A stretch of DNA of 8,481 nt, from positions 1-8,481 of the forward strand of contig JAWLFI010000118.1 in NCBI GenBank assembly GCA_041685645.1, in the 5' to 3' direction. The notes under the pieces are model-generated. The model was not told the DNA's origin, searched no databases, and worked only from the letters and a program-made list of their open reading frames with translations. The stretch's first letter is position 1; each line of letters opens with the position of its first letter. The position numbers and the translations under genes are program-made. Of this stretch, positions 7,007 to 8,481 are shown piece after piece. The DNA is from JAWLFI01 sp041685645 (lineage in GTDB: Bacteria; Bacteroidota; Bacteroidia; Chitinophagales; Saprospiraceae).

Positions 7007-7729
7007 ATGTCTTTTATCAAATCGAAAACTTTCAAGTACATTAAAAACCTGATTATTGGTGTCGGTGCATCCGTTGTAATGCTTGGTGCCCTGTACAAAA
7101 TCATGAGTTGGGAAGGAGGTGACACAATGATTACTGCGGGTCTCCTTACTGAAGCATTCCTTTTCTTAATGTTGGGTTTAATACCACCCGATAAGGATTA
7201 CTATTGGGAGAAACTGTATCCCGGACTGGATGATTACAATTCAAATATATCATCGATCACCGCTGGAGAAACATCCGCAAAGCCTTTGGATGGCAAGGTA
7301 GTAGAAAATCAGTTGGGCGGAATGCTCACGGAGCTACAAACTATGTCGAAGTCTTTGGGAAGCTTGAAAGCACTGCAGGAAGTTGATTTTTCCAAAACAA
7401 AGAATCAATTGAAATCCATGAGCGATTATTACGCAAAAATGAATGCCGCTATGGAAGACCTTAGTGCAACAGCTGAGGATACAAAAGAATATAGAGAACA
7501 GATGAGTTCATTGAAGCAAAATGTATCTTCATTGAATGGAGTATATGATGGTGTGTTGAAGTCCATGAATAAAAATGCAGACCAGATGAATGCTGCTGTT
7601 GAAGGTATGGCCGCATCTGCTTCTGAAGTGAAAAGCTACAAAGAACAGATGTCTAGCTTAAATAAAAACTTGAATTCTCTTAATTCAGTATATGGCAATA
7701 TGCTATCTGCGATGTCCGTTAAATCATAA
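7007..7729 (+). CDS. gldL: Type IX secretion / gliding motor inner-membrane protein GldL
   Basis: A protein of 240 residues. Two transmembrane helices lie near the N-terminus (about 13-33 and 40-60), joined by a short loop (SWEGGD) and followed by the family-typical YYWEKLYPGLDD stretch (65-76). Lys31 lies at the end of helix 1 and Glu49 in helix 2; from memory the Flavobacterium johnsoniae GldL Glu49 and a helix-1 lysine are key residues of the proton pathway. The cytoplasmic tail is helical and probably coiled-coil. It carries an internal duplication: residues 147-187 and 196-236 align without gaps with 21 of 41 identical positions, including the shared EQMSSL and the spaced SLN-x-VY pattern. 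With GldM it forms the proton-driven motor energising type IX secretion and gliding. The next gene, gldM, starts 57 bases downstream. Confidence 0.95.
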   Translation: MSFIKSKTFKYIKNLIIGVGASVVMLGALYKIMSWEGGDTMITAGLLTEAFLFLMLGLIPPDKDYYWEKLYPGLDDYNSNISSITAGETSAKPLDGKVVENQLGGMLTELQTMSKSLGSLKALQEVDFSKTKNQLKSMSDYYAKMNAAMEDLSATAEDTKEYREQMSSLKQNVSSLNGVYDGVLKSMNKNADQMNAAVEGMAASASEVKSYKEQMSSLNKNLNSLNSVYGNMLSAMSVKS

Positions 7730-7786
7730 TGAGACGGCGTCCTGGACTGTATTGTAAACTATAATCTGAATACAAAAATATAAAAT

Positions 7787-8481
7787 ATGGCAATTCCTAA
7801 GGAACCGCGGCAGCTCATGATCACCATTATGTACTTGGTGTTAACTGCTCTGCTTGCATTAAATGTATCTGCCGAGATATTTAACGCTTTTAAGCTCGTG
7901 AACAAGGGGTTGGAGAAATCTAACGAAGTGTTAGACCGGCAAAATAGCCGAGTACCTGCTCAAGTGAAGCAATTGGCTCAAAAAAACCCGGAAAAATACG
8001 GAGAATACGCTGATAAGGTCGATGATATTGTATCTACGGGCGATGAGTTTGTAACTTATGTTGAAGGCATTTGGACAGAACTTATCGAAACTGCTGGTGG
8101 GTATGTTGAAAAAAATGGTCAAAAGTCTATCAAGAACAAGAAAGATAAAGACGGTACGACCCGACTCATGGTAGATAATGGTAAAGGTGAAGAACTGAAA
8201 GGTAAAATTCAGGAAGCTCGCGACAAGTTTTTGAGTTTTATTGAACCTGAAGAGCGAGATGCATTCGAAAGTAAAGTAGCTCTCGAAATTGATGACAAAT
8301 CATGGAGAGAAGCAAAAAAGAAGGATAGTTGGGCAGATTTCAATTTTAGACAAATGCCGATTGGAGCTGTTCAACCCATACTCACTAAATTCATCAATGA
8401 TGCGAAAGCCACAGAATCTGCTGTTCTGAATCACTATCTTGAACAAGTAGGTGGAACAGATGTCGTTTTTGATAAGTTCGA
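7787..8481 (+). CDS. gldM: Type IX secretion / gliding motor protein GldM (5' part, cut by the right edge)
   Basis: The frame is open from the ATG at 7787 to the end of the window (231 complete codons and 2 extra bases); full GldM proteins have about 500 or more residues, so over half is missing. The start MAIPKEPRQL is followed by the single transmembrane helix MITIMYLVLTALLALNVSAE (11-30), whose MYLVLTALLALNVS core is the hallmark of the family. Arg8, just before the helix, corresponds in position to the arginine that, from memory, pairs with GldL Glu49 in the motor. The remainder is the start of the periplasmic region, with a helical stretch (about 40-100), a KNKKDKDGTTRLMV turn and further helical segments. 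GldM spans the periplasm to contact the GldK/GldN ring. No strong promoter or terminator separates it from gldL. Confidence 0.95.
   Translation, partial: MAIPKEPRQLMITIMYLVLTALLALNVSAEIFNAFKLVNKGLEKSNEVLDRQNSRVPAQVKQLAQKNPEKYGEYADKVDDIVSTGDEFVTYVEGIWTELIETAGGYVEKNGQKSIKNKKDKDGTTRLMVDNGKGEELKGKIQEARDKFLSFIEPEERDAFESKVALEIDDKSWREAKKKDSWADFNFRQMPIGAVQPILTKFINDAKATESAVLNHYLEQVGGTDVVFDKF

Noticed and set aside
7732..7742. GACGGCGTC near-palindrome after gldL as a terminator
   Set aside because: The central base leaves no workable loop and there is no following T tract; gldM starts shortly after in the same direction.

Overview
The window is from a member of the Bacteroidota, probably of the Saprospiria type. 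The grounds are a porP/sprF-gldK-gldL-gldM cluster (core of the type IX secretion and gliding apparatus, found only in this phylum), promoter-like boxes of the Bacteroidota form TAnnTTTG, weak Shine-Dalgarno signals, and protein features typical of the phylum. The lineage call below phylum is inference.

Layout. Positions 1-45 (minus) look like the first 15 codons of a gene leaving the left edge. Positions 46-622 hold no convincing gene. They contain a GC-rich, highly structured block (about 138-293) that resembles a dispersed palindromic intergenic repeat, and a further GC-rich hairpin near 421-439. Positions 623-1237 (minus) encode a secreted or outer-membrane beta-barrel protein. From 1355 everything reads rightward: an 87-aa conserved-looking hypothetical protein, a PhnP-like metallo-beta-lactamase-fold hydrolase (GTG start, 1 base after the previous stop), a 678-aa DUF255/YyaL-type thioredoxin-fold protein, and a PorP/SprF outer-membrane protein whose ATG directly abuts the preceding stop (TAAATG). 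These four look like one operon. After a 189-base gap with a good Bacteroidota-type promoter come gldK, gldL and the 5' part of gldM, which runs off the right edge.

Working together. PorP/SprF is an outer-membrane component. GldK is a lipoprotein that forms the periplasmic ring with GldN (gldN is expected just beyond the window). GldL and GldM form the inner-membrane proton-driven motor. The charged membrane residues I associate with the motor are present (GldL Lys31 and Glu49, GldM Arg8), so the system looks intact as far as it is visible. I see no clear link between the three upstream housekeeping-type genes and secretion beyond tight co-orientation.

I do not see a clearly new biological system. 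The points most worth a second look are the structured repeat block, the internal 49-residue duplication in the GldL cytoplasmic tail, the paired hairpins between gldK and gldL, the translational abutment of a DUF255 gene with porP, and the small unnamed gene paired with the hydrolase.
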